Source: Heliocidaris tuberculata
Lineage: Eukaryota; Echinodermata; Echinoidea; Camarodonta; Echinometridae
Length of the DNA: 64,000 nucleotides
Reading direction: 5' to 3'
Assembly: GCA_025618425.1 (NCBI GenBank)
Contig: CM046847.1
Coordinates: 15,125,968-15,189,967, forward strand
This document shows, piece after piece, positions 35,061-47,718 of this stretch. The notes below the pieces were generated by a model. It worked only from the letters and a program-made list of their open reading frames with translations, ran no database searches and had not been told where the DNA came from. The translations under genes were made by a program, and so were the position numbers. Numbering within the stretch: position 1 is the first letter of the stretch; every line of letters begins with the position of its first letter.

Positions 35061-36537
35061 TAACACTAACACAGGTTAGCAAGTTTATATAAATTTAGAT
35101 AAAATTACTTAAGTCATACAGGTTATTTACACCACCTGTTTATGTAAGAATGTCTGTATTCACACAAAAATGCGTGCAATCATGTTAACCGTGTTAAAAA
35201 AAAGAACTCTCCTTTTCCTCTCTTTTTTATACGTACATGATGTTCTTGAAACTTCTGAATGATAACGTACTACAGATCGTGATCGGAAAGCCGAGGTCGA
35301 TAAGGTCGATTATGATGACGGAGAGGTCATTTTAATTAGATAATTCCTCTTTCAAGTTTTCAAACATGTTCATCTAGGCCTTTTTAGTATTGTTAATCGA
35401 GAGAGTAAACTAGAATATAAAGTTAAAAAGGAAAGAGTGTTTTAATTTTAAAGTGCAAAATGTACATTTTGAATTACGGTTATAGGCGGAAAATTAAACA
35501 TTTGAGAAAAGCAAAAGACATGAAAGATATTCATCAATCGACCAATTTTAAAATGGTGAAAAAGTAAAAAAATTTCCAAAATAGCAATGTTTTCAAGTTG
35601 GAAGCACAAATTATTAACAAAGAAGTGATATATCATAGATAATGAAACATGTTTTATTTTCAATTATTATTTTCTTATTTAAAGATTATTTTATTTGCCT
35701 TTCGAAATGTTCTTGAGCTTTCGCTTCGCATCGCTTTTTATTTCGAAGATGGTTCCACAGTCCATACTGACAAAAACAGACGCACGAATAATAATATCTT
35801 AATTTTACACTGACGATAAAGTGAAAAATAAGAGAGATGTGACGTCAAAAAGAAAGCATCATATTCAGAGATTTACAACAATATAGGATGACCTAGTTCA
35901 TAGATTCAGGAGTAAGTGAACATTTATATATAAATCAGGAATAAGTGAGCATTGATGAATAAATCAATCAGTGACGTATGTTGCCTCCTGTGCAGTGTAC
36001 AGTGTTACAGAACGGCGATGGATATACTCTGGGGAGTGTGGAATGAACAATTATGTCAAGAAGGTCTAGAGTTAGGAGTGGACTGAGTGGTGACCCATTT
36101 TCATAACTTTGGTGTCACTTATCTAAATATTGAGCTTTTCCAAGTCAGGTTGGGCTGAGGCAATATAAGCCTAATGCCTTCTTAAAGCATGAAAAATACA
36201 ATCAAATGCATTTTAGTAAAATATTCAAAAAATGGGTAATGTTGCCGCAACATTATATGACTTTGACCCCCCAAAAAATGAACAATGATAAACCACAGCA
36301 GAACTTTATTTACCATTTTACATTTTCTCCGAAACTGAACATCGAAGGTGATTAACATTTTTTTCATTAAAAAGAGCAAAAATTAGACCTTTCATTGAAG
36401 CTCAAGTTTTCATCTGTCCTTTTTTTAATGACTTTTTTTAATGGAATGACAGTGACACGTTTAATGAAATGAAAGATACAAAGTATTTCGTCAGCATGAA
36501 CTACCAATCATCTTGTACCGTACTTCTATTGGTTAAC
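35061..36537. other. AT-rich non-coding stretch
   Basis: I see no gene or clear repeat. The open frames on the minus strand at 35448-35663 and 36182-36379 are short, hydrophobic and unsupported. Confidence 0.5.
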
Positions 36538-36802
36538 CATTGGCGTATTCGGGGGGGGGGGACACAACCGGCCTGTGCTCTCCACCCCTCACCCCCCCCC
36601 CTTGAAACCCAAGTGGTATACCTTACGTTCACAATCCCAAATAGTTCCCCTCTTTTCAAATTTACGAACCAAAAGGGGCACCTTAAAAAAAAGGATTGAA
36701 GAGTAAAAGAACAATTGTTTGCTTGCCATAAAATGTTCTGTATTGTGCTGCCCCCCCCCCCTTTTTTTTTTTAAATAAAAAAATTCCTGTATTCGCCCCT
36801 TG
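36538..36802. mobile_element. Probable hAT-type MITE
   Basis: The left end CATTGGCGTATTCGGGG and the right end (reverse complement CAAGGGGCGAATACAGG) are imperfect inverted repeats 265 bp apart. The interior has G runs (36551-36561), C runs (36591-36601, 36751-36761) and a T run. The flanking 8 bp do not match, so this is tentative. Confidence 0.45.
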
Positions 36803-37744
36803 AATAATCAACAGCAAGTATCTAATTTTAACTTGCACATTCGGGCTCGTAATCTCAAAGAGGTTAACGATTGCGTGCTTGAGGGAGGAAACAACAATAA
36901 GATTAATGGAGAGAAACCAAGAGGTGTGGCTTAAAATGACATTGAAAAGTACAAAAATAATCTTCAGAACGGTCAATGAAAACAAAAATAAAGACAGAGT
37001 TGATGGCCGTGTTGCATTGATTCTCATCGAGATAAGGATTCTAAACATTTACCAGGAAACTTGCCACATGCTGGAAGGTATGAAAAAGTGTAACCAATTT
37101 TACCACCATGAGGACTGTCCTTTTGAGTTTTTAATTATGGTCTAGATGACCATGAACAATATACCTGACACGTTTCAATGCATATAATGTGATTGATTGG
37201 GATATGATTAAACATTTAGCCTTTAAATGTGATTTTAAGTATAAATATTATACATGCACAGGTAATGGAAATGAAGAGCGTCAGGGATGGGTGTTGGCAG
37301 TGACACCACATAATCAGATAATGTCCTCCTTGAAATACAGTTGTCCCTTAATCTTTACAGACATCCCTGGGATTTCTTTCGCAAAATTCATCATAGCATG
37401 ATTAACTTCCTTTCCCTAAATCTTAAATGACTCTGGTGCGCCTGATCCTTGATTTATTTCTTTTTGACACGATGTGAGTACATCAGCGAATAATACATTA
37501 GATTTCCTTCAAGCGACTATTTCTTGCTAGACTATTTTATCACTACATAAAAAAGTGCTAACACATCCGCCAATAATTCCTAAAAGATAGCAAGCGGGAT
37601 CGCTTCTTCCAAGCACCTTGTTATTAAACTATATATATTTTTTATATGTGAACTGAATAGCATTCTTACTACTCTATTTGCTATTCTATAATTACTGTGA
37701 GATTGAAAGACAACATATTGCTTTGGGGCAGGATGGGGGGCATA
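36803..37744. other. Non-coding stretch
   Basis: No gene seen. The open frame at 36879-37145 has no recognisable similarity. Confidence 0.5.
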
Positions 37745-38110
37745 TTGAAATCACCATTAAAGATGAAGCTAGGTTCTGGTCATGCGACTGCGTTCTGAAA
37801 GAAACTAATTGGGAAACGTATTCTAGTATCAAATATTTCATACGAATAATTGTGATTTCATTTTTTTGAAAGGCTAAAGACAACAACAAATCGACTTAAA
37901 CTTGCAGAAAATCACAATCTTAGTGAAACATGGTGAAAAGGCATTACAAATAAATTTGGGGACCATACAGTCATGAGCCATCAACATTTTGTCGACAGTT
38001 TTAAAACCATCATTACGTATTGGTCTAGGAAGGCATTTCAAGAGCAACCTTTTCCCGTAACATTGCTAATATGATATTCTTCCAAAACTTATGAGAAAGC
38101 TCACAAATTA
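37745..38110 (+). repeat. Dispersed repeat R1, diverged copy
   Basis: ATTAAAGATGAAGCTAGGTT then CTGGTCATGCGACTGCG starts it. Later GGCATTTCAAGAGCAACC, ATGATATTCTTCCAAAAC and ATGAGAAAGCTCACAAATTA follow in the same order as in the copy at 31930-32375. The middle part has diverged strongly. Confidence 0.6.
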
Positions 38111-38196
38111 ACCTCCACCTTTAAGAAAACTTAATATTCACTTCAAATTGTTATTCCGCAAAGCAATGACGATGACGGAAACAACGACCAAGGACT

Positions 38197-38780
38197 TCCA
38201 TGTGGTCGTTCTTTGCATCATTAGATTATGCACTCACCAAACCCCTCAAAGACTTGCCGCGTCAAGTTCAACCAACCCACTTGACCAGGACACAAATTAA
38301 CATCCAAAGAGTTGCCTTCACTATAATCATTTATTGAGCTTGCTATTTTTTTTTTTTAATATCAGCTTCGTAAACCAAGATTCCATTGAATACTGGGGAA
38401 AACAAGTCGAAAATGGGAAGCATCGTATCAGCATTTCGTATCCATTTTAGCAGCGAAAAATGGCAGTTTCCCCCTTTAAGTCCATAACGTTCCGTTTTGA
38501 CTGTGCTTCTTAAAATGAGTAACAGTTTTAAATAAAAGAGCTAATTTGATATATACTTGAATTGATAAACCTGTCTTCTAATAAAAGTATATTTAGATGT
38601 ATGAGCTAAGTATAAATTGCGACCCCGCAAGGTAATGATGTTCCAGCAGATACTTTCCTGACGTTCCTGTGGTCGTTCTTTGCATCCTGCACCCACCAAA
38701 CCCCTCAAAGACTTGCCGCGTCAAGTTCAACCAACCCACTTGACCCAGTACACAATTCAACATCCCTAAACTTACCACCA
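38197..38780 (+). repeat. Direct duplication, about 110-bp unit
   Basis: The segments 38200-38305 and 38668-38775 share TGTGGTCGTTCTTTGCATC, ACCAAACCCCTCAAAGACTT, GCCGCGTCAAGTTCAACC and CCCACTTGACC with only a few differences. The copies are about 468 bp apart, with an R2 copy between them. Confidence 0.85.
38335..38595 (+). repeat. Dispersed repeat R2, copy 1
   Basis: Shares ordered words with 40975-41270: GCTATTT.TTTT, TCA.CTTC, AGC..AAAAATGGCAGTTTCCC against AAAGACATTTCCC, CATAA.GTTC.GTTT, AAGAGCT and ATATACTTGAA.TG.TAAA. It is non-coding. Confidence 0.6.
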
Positions 38781-39900
38781 CACACTAAAAAAAAACGAAA
38801 ACGTTGTCAATTTTGGTGACGATTGACAGTTAATTTAGTCTGACTCCTCCGAAGCCCCCTACTATGACATGTGAAACCCCATGTAGAGCCTAGGGATCAG
38901 TTTACTCATGTCTATAACAAGCAAATATAATGTTGCCATAACATTTGAGTAAAGAGCATTATCACATTATTTTGGGTACATAGCACGTATAGACAGGCAT
39001 TTTTCTATTCTCATCAAAAATCCAACTAGAAGTTTCGCATCACTCGTTCTCGTACTGGGCGAAAAAGGAATTTCGCCCCTGGAACTTTTTTTTTCTTCAG
39101 GTGCTTGAAAGATTGAAAAGCACGTGAACACATTTTAAATACGATTTGAAAATGTTTGGTCGTCATTCGAGAATCATATTTCTTATGTTTTTAGTTTCCT
39201 GAAGTGGAACTGCAATACGTGTGGCCCCTTAGAACCCCTACGGTACTCCAACGATCTGAAAATAGCATAACGATATCTTACTTACGTAGTTATTATATGA
39301 GCTTTTTCAACAACACCATGCAGGGCCTATTATTGTACATAGCAATATTATGGGGGATGTGTTTAATGTGCTCCTACCATCTGCGCGAAGTATTGACGAA
39401 TTATAGTGATGAACTATTCAGTATTGACGCAATCGGTTACTAAGAAAATAATTTACTATTCGCTGAAAGTATTAACACATGTCTTTTTTTTGGGGGGGGG
39501 GGGAGGGCACATTGAATTCAGGTATATTGCCTATATCAGTGTATTAAAGACCTGGAATCCCGGGACAAGGGGTCAAATGTTTGGTTACACTAATTTGGCA
39601 TTAGGTCTCGGAATCGAGACCAAGACAAATCCTTTAAAAAAAAAACTGTCTCGAGACTGGTCTCGCACATCACTAAATTTATTCTTTTAAATAATAATAA
39701 CAAAACCCAATATGGGCCCTCTTACATTAAAAAAAAAAAAAAAAAAAAAAAAATGTTGCGGGACAAGCGGGAAAATTCACATTCTCATGACCATGAAAAC
39801 GGCAAGAAATTTTTGTCTTAGGCCAGGAGCCTATCCTGATATAGTTACCCCATTTCACATGTTTCACCAATAAGATTAGACCATTCATGGACAAATACCA
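38781..39900. other. Non-coding stretch
   Basis: No gene seen. There is a G run at 39491-39502, a palindromic GTCTCGGAATCGAGAC patch near 39604, and an A run at 39729-39753. Confidence 0.5.
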
Positions 39901-39904
39901 TTTT

Positions 39905-40365
39905 TCTTTCTTTCCGTTCAGAGCATTATTTGGTGGCAACGTTTGGTCTAAGGGTACGTACTTTTGTGTTTTTAGGGGGTCTCACTGACACCCCATTTCC
40001 GAAGAAAAATTTTGAAAATTTCTGACAAAATTTGGTCAATGGATTTTAAGGGGAAAACTTGACCCCAAGTGTATAACGGGCATCTGATCCCCTCCGGGTC
40101 GATATTTTATCTTTGTGTGTGTGTGGGGGGTGTGGTGTGTGGTGTGTGTGTGTGTGTATTATAATGTACAGTCATACTACTTCCTACTGACAAAGTTTGG
40201 TGCATATGGGGTAGATGGAGTGAAATCAACCTGACTTTGGGGTCTGTTTGGGGGGGGGGGGGCTAAACCCGACGGCTACGTTTAGGCTAACAAACTTTTT
40301 TGTGAATGACATGGATGGTGTAAGTAACTTTAATGGGTCAAATTTTATGGGTGAAATTGGGTGAC
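39905..40365 (+). repeat. Dispersed repeat R3, copy 1
   Basis: The words CAGAGCATTATTTGG, GTTTGGTCTAAGGG, TCCTACTGACAAA.TTTGG, GACTTTGGGG, a G run, CTAAACCCGACGGC and TTTGTGAATGACATGGATGG with AAGTAACTTTAA appear in order. The same order is seen at 60403-60725. GT repeats lie inside at 40115-40160. Confidence 0.75.
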
Positions 40366-40974
40366 CATTTCGAGACAGGCTTCTAGACTACCATTAGATA
40401 CATCTTTGATTAAGTTTGAGATGTGGTGCCGTATGGACAGCAAAACTAGACTAGCTACATGAAAGCTACGTCTGCAGACCGTAATATCATTTTCTTGTCT
40501 TCGCAGTCTTTCCACACATTGATTCATGTATGGACTGCGAAAGTTATTCAAATTAAGCCTACTGGTAATTAGGATTATTGCTAATATACATGTAGATGAC
40601 AACACATCTAACAGCCATTTTGTGAAACCATTCGTAGCTCTCCCCATCCTTCTATTCCTGTCTTTTTCTCTTTCCATTTCTTTCTCTCTCTTTCTATCTC
40701 TCTTTCTATCTCTTCCTCTCTCCTTTTCTCTAGTTGTCTGACTGGCAGATTTAATTCAGGTATAGGTAACTCTCCGCTAATAAGATAGCATTTCCCAAGA
40801 TCTAACCTTTCCTATATTATTCCGGTAATTCTCCCAAAGGTTAACACATCGATTTATACAACTTCCTGAGATCTATATATATGGAAACTAGGAGTGTAAT
40901 TAAATGTTGATTAGCATTCAAGCCAGCATCTTGAAGCATTAAATTATCCGTTGCCTTATGATGCTATGTGAAGC

Positions 40975-41270
40975 AATTCCTCTTTAATCGGGCCTGCTAT
41001 TTCTTTTCACATCAACTTCCTAAAATGAAGTTCTATTAAATATTAGCAAAAAAACATGTCAAGCATTGTATCACCATTTCGAATACACTTCATAGCTATA
41101 GCTTTACAGCAAAGACATTTCCCCCTTTCTTATAAGTTTCATAATGTTCGGTTTAGAAAGTGCCTCTTCAAAAAAAAAGAGCTGGATATAAAAGTGCAAT
41201 GTAATACAGTGTATATACTTGAACTGGTAAAAAAAAAAATCTGTTTTCTACACTTGTTTTCAAGTGTAAG
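40975..41270 (+). repeat. Dispersed repeat R2, copy 2
   Basis: Partner of the R2 copy at 38335-38595, with the same ordered words and similar length. Divergence suggests an old family. Confidence 0.55.
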
Positions 41271-41999
41271 AAATTCTATAACTAGAGAGGAAGCATTAAA
41301 ACTTCGGATTTTTGCCCACTAGGAAGAGATTTGCAAATGAAGTAGAAGAGTACTTAAAGAGTATATTATCACAAACATGATATATACAATTATATGCATA
41401 AGGAAATCACTCAATATTAAGATATAACTAGAATCGAATGGGACATAGGCATGTATGTATCACGAATGTATATTTTCATGAGCGGGAAGGGCTAAAGTGG
41501 CGCCCCCTCGCTCTCTGAAATTAATTTAATTCCAGAAAAAAATGAATATTAACCACCTTAATCTTCTGAGATCTCATCTTCGCTAACCAAAAAACGCAAA
41601 AAATCAGTATTTCAACATTTGATTTCCGAAAGAAATTATAACATATATATATATATAGCCCGCGTGGCTCCTCCTTGTAATGAAATGATACAGCAACAGT
41701 CATATTTTTCATTTGCAGACGATAACAGCAAGATCCATGTTTAGCAACCACGACGTTTCATCAAAGGGTACAATCCGGCATAGCATTCATGGAACATAAA
41801 CTTCGTTAGATGAAGTGGAGCCATGCACTCTATATTAGAGACAATGCCCCGTATTCTACTAATTCAGTTAACGAGGCGAGGTTTAAAGTAATGTTAAACA
41901 AAGGGAAAACTTAAAACTTCCTAAGTTTGTTGAACTAGACTTTATAGATTGAGCTTAAACCAACCGTCTGGTTTAAATGTTAGTACAGACCAATAGGCT
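41271..41999. other. Non-coding stretch
   Basis: No gene seen. CGTATTCTACTAATTCAGTT (41850) and TGTATTCTCGAAAACTCAAG (42000) are related words about 150 bp apart and may be paired ends of small elements. Confidence 0.45.
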
Positions 42000-42395
42000 G
42001 TATTCTCGAAAACTCAAGTTAAGGCCAGGTTTAAAGAGAAGGTTGAGATCTGGAAAAGGTAAAAAATAATTTGTGAGCTTTCTTATTCTCTTTATGTAGA
42101 AATATCCCCCTGAAAAGAATTGCTCTTCAAAAGCCCTCATATTCAAAATATGACAAGAAGCAGCTGAAATGTTGAGTGCAGTCCCATATACACATTTCTA
42201 TGTGCAGTGCATGTGACTCGCAGCACGACTGAGTCAGTTTCTTCTCATTTTGGTGATTTAAAAACCTTACAGCATAAACCAATTCTTATGTACTATATAA
42301 TCGGCCCTTCCCAATTGTTTTGAGACAGTTTCTTGAGCAATTTAATCGCATGACTAGAACTCAAAATTTATGAACTGAAATTTATGATGGAGTGC
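42000..42395 (-). repeat. Dispersed repeat R1, inverted copy
   Basis: On the minus strand the R1 words follow in order: GTCATGCGATTAAATTGCTC, CATAAGAATTGGTTTATGCT, GTATATGGGACTGCACTC, GAGGGCTTTTGAAGAGC and GAGAATAAGAAAGCTCAC. It ends with CTTGAGTTTTCGAGAATACA. This copy extends further at that end than the others. Confidence 0.75.
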
Positions 42396-43201
42396 CAAAC
42401 GTAAACCTCTTCTTCCTGTACAAATCACCGTAGTTCTGCTACTATATGAATCAACAACAACAACAACAAAAAACTGTCAATATTAAATGACTTTCTCATT
42501 TCTTTTCATGAGTAAATAAAAATGCAAAAACTTGTCATTATGAAATTTCTTTCTTATTTTCATTTCATGATTGAATGAAAAAACAACAACCAAACTTACC
42601 GTTATGAATTTACTTTTTCATTTTGATATCAGAACAGTGATTAATCTTGTTATTTACTTTAAAATTAGGCTACATAATTACAGTTATTTATATGGAAGTT
42701 AGGGGTTGAAATTTTTCCTTCCAAAAATCAATGGACTGAGTTAATCTAGGTGTAACTTAGGCCGCTTTTAAATATGAGACAATAAATTTCTTATAAGATA
42801 TATCCTACTTTTGCAGTGAGAATTTCTTTTTGTAGGAAGTTAGCTTCCTATATATTCTGCAATAACATGATCAAGTGAAATTAAACATGCCGTTTCTCTT
42901 CTTTTTCGATCCTAAATATCACATCTGTTCAACAATTTTCAAAGCTGAAATCTAACATTTTGCAAACTTCAAACTTTCAATATCAACTTCCTATATTGAT
43001 ACAAGTCATGTAGGTTTTCAAACTAGATTATCTCAATCACAGCGAGTTACATGTGGTATCAGTAAAAAAAAAAACCGTTAAAATGGAGCTTTAGAATATA
43101 TTTTGCAAATGTAATTTACTAATGACTATGGGAAAAGAACTTTACATTAAACAGCATCATCGAATGACAGGAAATTTCATTCAAATAAAATATGGAAAAA
43201 A
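42396..43201. other. AT-rich non-coding stretch
   Basis: No gene seen. A short (CAA)n occurs near 42452-42468 and again near 42582. Confidence 0.5.
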
Positions 43202-43434
43202 CGGGGTCCGCTCGCTATTCATAAGAACAGCTATTCATTTAACACGCGTTATGACTAGCGGTCCTTATGAGTAGTTATGAATAATGGTCCTTATGAATGG
43301 ATGTCCTTATGAATAGCGAGGTAATTTTTCTAAGATTTGCTCGCTATTCAAAAGGACCGCTATTCGTACAAAACCGCTATTCATTTAGTCACGCGTTATG
43401 GATAGCGGTCCTTATGACTAGCAAGGTTACCCCG
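43202..43434. mobile_element. Foldback MITE built from GCTATTCATAAGGACC repeats
   Basis: The left end CGGGGTCCGCTCGCTATTC and the right end (reverse complement CGGGGTAACCTTGCTAGTC) are inverted. Between them the words GCTATTCATAAGGACC and the inverse GGTCCTTATGAATAGC alternate, along with two ACGCGTTATG words. The unit is about 233 bp. The flanks share only a short GAAA-like word, so no target duplication is claimed. Confidence 0.75.
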
Positions 43435-45793
43435 GAAAGACAACTTTTCTTCTGTAATCATCAGAGGCCCTTCTCACTCTTATTTTTTACGTGTGGCTTT
43501 GTATATTTTCAATTCTTGAACAGTGCTTGTAATTTGGGAAAACGATCGTGCAAAGAGCATCCACATCTGACGTAGGATAAAGCTGTTTCCTATCCCGTCA
43601 AGCATGCTTCATGTTCTTCAACTCATTCTTTTAATTTTCTGCATGAGACATCAAGAATCGGTGGAAAATCACACGGCATCAAATTTCCAATTATTTTGTA
43701 CCCTGGTCATGATGCAGCGCGCTTGAGACTATGTGAGCATCCTCACTGCTGTGTTATCTCTTCTGCCTTTTTTTAAATACATGGATAAGCACATTTCCAA
43801 TCAATTGAATAATGCAAGTTAAAGTTGTATTGAATTAATTGGGATTAATTCAACTTTTGCAAGATTTATACATGTTTGACATGGTTGTTAATTATAATAA
43901 TGCCCTAACTGAAAAAAAAATCATGCGCTGGGTAACACCATTATTCAGAACCTCAATCAGGAATGCAATAGGCGTTTTATTTCCATATCTAATGTTATTG
44001 CATTTTTTTTCAAAACCGCATAGTGTGCGGTGGGCTTAAAGGGTACCAACCACCAAAATATATTTGCTCTGTATGTTAGGGGGTTCATGTCGTTATACTA
44101 TATTCAAAATATTGGCTTCAAATATTAATTCTATAAAGAGATATTGCAATTTTGATTACACTCTCTATAAGCGTAAAACCGACTCGTTAGTAGACTACTC
44201 GACGCACGCGTACGCGCTCGCCAAGATAAGGGCTCGCGCGGAACTAAACTCGGAGTTCGGTTCCGCGCGAGCATTTTCATGTTATCCCTTTTCCCCTTCA
44301 TACTCCTTAACTGTTGACCGATAGAATGCCAGATAAAGTTCTTAGAGATTGATTTTATACTTTCTAGCTGTACACAAATTATTTTTTCAGGTGATTGGTA
44401 CACTTTAAGACGAGAGCCCCCTCAACTTCTAGGCCCATGCTATGCCATCGCCTGTTACCATGATACCTGCACATGAATTCGGGCAATACTCTCGTATAGG
44501 GGAGTCCTCTTTATTCATTTACAGTACGCAAGGGTACAGGGTTAATTGCATTATCTGAGTTAGACGGGAGAGAGGGGGGTGTCGCCTAAAGAAAGAGGGA
44601 AATAGAATAAGAACATGGGCGGAGTGAATATCAAGGATCACTTGAGACCTATAGATAGGCCTTCTAGGGATGTCTCTGAAACTGTGGGAGCTATTTCGAG
44701 ACTGATCTTGTCCCCTAATCATGCTAATAATCAAGACTCTAGTTATGAACAGTGACGTATCAATGAATGGATAAATCGGGCTGGGGGAGGGGGGGGGGTG
44801 GGGGTTGCGGGAATGTGGGTAGCCCGGCATGGCGAAGGCCCAACACATGCTGTGTTTATATTTTTCTGGGCCTACAACGCGGGGTGTAGCCCCGGTTCCA
44901 TTCTATGCTGGATATACGTATGATTGGTTCAACTGCAGCCTAGTAATCATGCAGGACATCAGAAAAGTTGTCAGAAGCCTGCGAGCCCGACCATGCCCAT
45001 CCCTGGGCTGTCGCGGTCTTTTAGGTTCTATGGAGGTACTCAAATGGGGTCGAAACAGACAAACATAATATATCAGTTTTATATTATAAAGAGACAGAAA
45101 CGAAGAAAAACTGTCATGTAAGAAGGTAGAAGCAGAGAAATAGTGACAAGTGAACATAACACAGAAACCTACAGACAACAAGACAGTGGAGACAGACTCA
45201 CATTATAGAGAGAGTGCTTTGAGGAAAGACAGAAGAAAATATCAAATAAACGGAAAAGCATGGGAACTTGGTTAAGACCAAACGTGTAATGGACTTTTGA
45301 TAGCTCCAAGAAGTGCACATAACAACTGCTCCATAATTAATCAGTTTCCATTATTCACATTTAGTTCGTCAGGTCTGATATCGAGAGGTGCTTCTTCCTA
45401 ATAGTCAGATTAAGTGTGTTACTGCTCAATCAGTCTTTTGTAATGCATGCACAGTATGTATAAAATTGTGCGAATTTAATGGCGTCGTAAACTCCAACCG
45501 CTATGATATAAGATTTTTCCAAAAGCGATCTAGGAACAATCGTGATATATGTCACTACCCTATACTATAACATTTAAATGCAATAGACTTTTAAACTATT
45601 AAGTCCCTATTGCCAGGTTTCAATTCAAAGAGATTATCTGCTTCAAAAGTTTCCATCATAAACATGATAAAATGACAAATAGAGGGAAATGGAATGGAGT
45701 TATTTTCACAGCCACCAGAAGCGAGTTATGTTATGTTTTTAAACTAAAGAAAGGATTATATCACAATGGAACATGAATTCACGAAGAATTATA
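43435..45793. other. Non-coding stretch
   Basis: No gene seen. It holds a strong GC-rich hairpin (44232-44272). A G-rich patch near 44785-44815 sits next to CAGTGACGTATC, which may be one end of a decayed CAGTGGCG-type element. Confidence 0.5.
44232..44272. repeat. GC-rich 13-bp hairpin
   Basis: GCTCGCGCGGAAC (44232-44244) pairs perfectly with GTTCCGCGCGAGC (44260-44272) across a 15-base loop. The loop itself contains AACT...AGTT. It stands out in AT-rich surroundings. Confidence 0.75.
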
Positions 45794-46530
45794 CAGTGAG
45801 TCCCAGAAAAAAGGGAAACTGGATTTCATGGAATGGGCTCGCTCCGGGAGCATGCAGTTCTTCAGACCATAACGTAGACTTCGCAGGAACGTCGCGATCT
45901 ATAAATCCCTCATGGGAGGCTGCAGCAACTTGCTGTAGGCTGCCAGAGCGAGCCTATTCTGCCAAGATGAACACCCTTTGTTCTGTGGTCAGCTGCATGG
46001 TCAGGCAAGCTAACAATGATTTTCAGTCATTTTATACCCCATCTTTACTGTTCCTTTTTATTTCCTATGATTGTGTAAATTCATCCAAGCATTAAGTCCA
46101 TTGTCAGCTGTTAGGTCAGGAAAGCTGAATGGCTTCTTTTTACTCAAATATTCACTCATTTGGGCAGAAATCAAGCATGTTTTCATGTTACTTGTTCCTT
46201 GGCATACATCATTCATTCTTTACATCTGAGGTGTCATATAAAAGAAACAATTATGAATTTGTATGCGATGTTTTTTCTTTTTTTTCCAAAATAATTACGT
46301 TTACTACCCTAAAAACTCATTCAAAGTTTCCATTATTGCAAATTAAATTTGGAGCACCGATTTTCATTGTTTTCATTGAGTCATGGGTGATTTATGAATA
46401 ATACGTTGTACATTAAATGAAAGAAGAGAAGCAGGGTTTTTCATACATATATATCTCATCAAGAAAATTATTGATTATAATAGAAAATTTCTGCCATGAA
46501 ATTCGGTTTCCTTTTTTCTGGGACGCACTG
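45794..46530. mobile_element. Tc1/mariner-type non-autonomous element
   Basis: The left end CAGTGAGTCCCAGAAAAAAG and the right end (reverse complement CAGTGCGTCCCAGAAAAAAG) are near-identical inverted repeats, each flanked by TA. TA duplication and GTCCC ends fit the Tc1/mariner group. The 737-bp interior has no transposase frame. The same terminus occurs at 22766-22785. Confidence 0.85.
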
Positions 46531-46870
46531 TATCGTTATCATTGGGTACATCACCTCAGTCTTAGTATACGATTTCAATGAACGTTGCATCGCTAGCGGA
46601 ACAGGTGCATACTTCAAAAGAAATATTAGCACTATATTTTTGTTATTTTTTATGATACCCTGGGTATTAGAGAGACAGACAACTAATCTTTCTGAGGCAC
46701 ATCTCTTATCATACTGATAAAGACGATGAGTTGAATCGTTTTATCAAGTTGAGCCTCGAGGCAACAGGACCCTAGCTGTTGCATACAATTTATTTTTCTT
46801 TCTTTTCAGCGAATCACAAAGATATGGTACATTGTGTTATGTTTCATTAATTTTGTTCTACGACACATGC

Positions 46871-47060
46871 TCCCGCGACGATCGCTCGGCGGTCAATATC
46901 CTACGTCACCGACTGTGGATCGCATGGTTTGCGGTGCGAGTCCCAGCCGCGAGACTATAATGCCCTCGGGCAAGACATGCATCTACATATCCCGGTGTAG
47001 TGAATTAGTACTGGTAGGATGTTATTCATCAAAAGGCAGGTGGGCTAATGCAGAGTAAAA
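46871..47060 (+). mobile_element. tRNA-derived SINE, second type
   Basis: ATCGCTCGGCGGTCAATA (46881-46898) resembles an A box, and GGTGCGAGTCCC (46933-46944) is a B box at tRNA-like spacing. The body continues with AATGCCCTCGGGCAAGACAT, a motif I associate with invertebrate SINE bodies. The 3' end is uncertain. It differs from the SINE at 7865-8072 in both head and body. Confidence 0.65.
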
Positions 47061-47718
47061 TGCACGTTGAGGCAATAAAGTTTGACTGGTACACAAATGT
47101 AACTGTTGTTATAAAACAAAATTATTAAATTTCATTGTGGCCCTCCTTTAGCATCGCATTTCGTGTTCAAAAGAACAGAAATAAAGCACTCAATACAGTT
47201 GAATGACGCATACTCAAGTTCCAATCCATTTTGCGCTTCAGTCTCTGTCCTCTATAAGCAAAGACTTTGAGCTAAGAAGAGACTAAAGACAAAATCTAAA
47301 AATTAACATTGATTCCAGAAATAACTAGGTCGGAGTCAACAGAAAGCCGAGACAGTTTACTTTAGCCAGCACACACAAGTCATTCATCAAACGGTCATCT
47401 CAAATTATTTTCAGCCGAGATTAGAGCATGACGGCTACCATACTTTCGTCTTTTGGCCGCCAATTTCAATCAAGGGAGATCATTGATCACAGACTGTAAA
47501 CAAAAGCGTTCGTGATCCGTTTATTTCTACCCGTCGAGTCTAACTTGAATTAAAATTTGCATGTCAAGAAGAAAAATGCATTCCCAGCCTAGCAATGTGC
47601 CTTTTGGTGAAGGGTATCATGGGTATAGAGGGTTTTTATTTTTAGAAACATGGCTGGCGGGTTTGTCAACAGATGCTGAACTCCCCGGGATATGGTTTGA
47701 CGCATGTGGCTGTATTAA
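47061..47718. other. Non-coding stretch
   Basis: No gene or clear repeat seen. The open frame at 47561-47803 runs into an inverted-repeat element and is unlikely to be coding. Confidence 0.5.

Noticed and set aside
36538..36802. Target duplication for the probable hAT-type MITE
   Set aside because: TGGTTAAC and AATAATCA do not match, so I report only the inverted ends.
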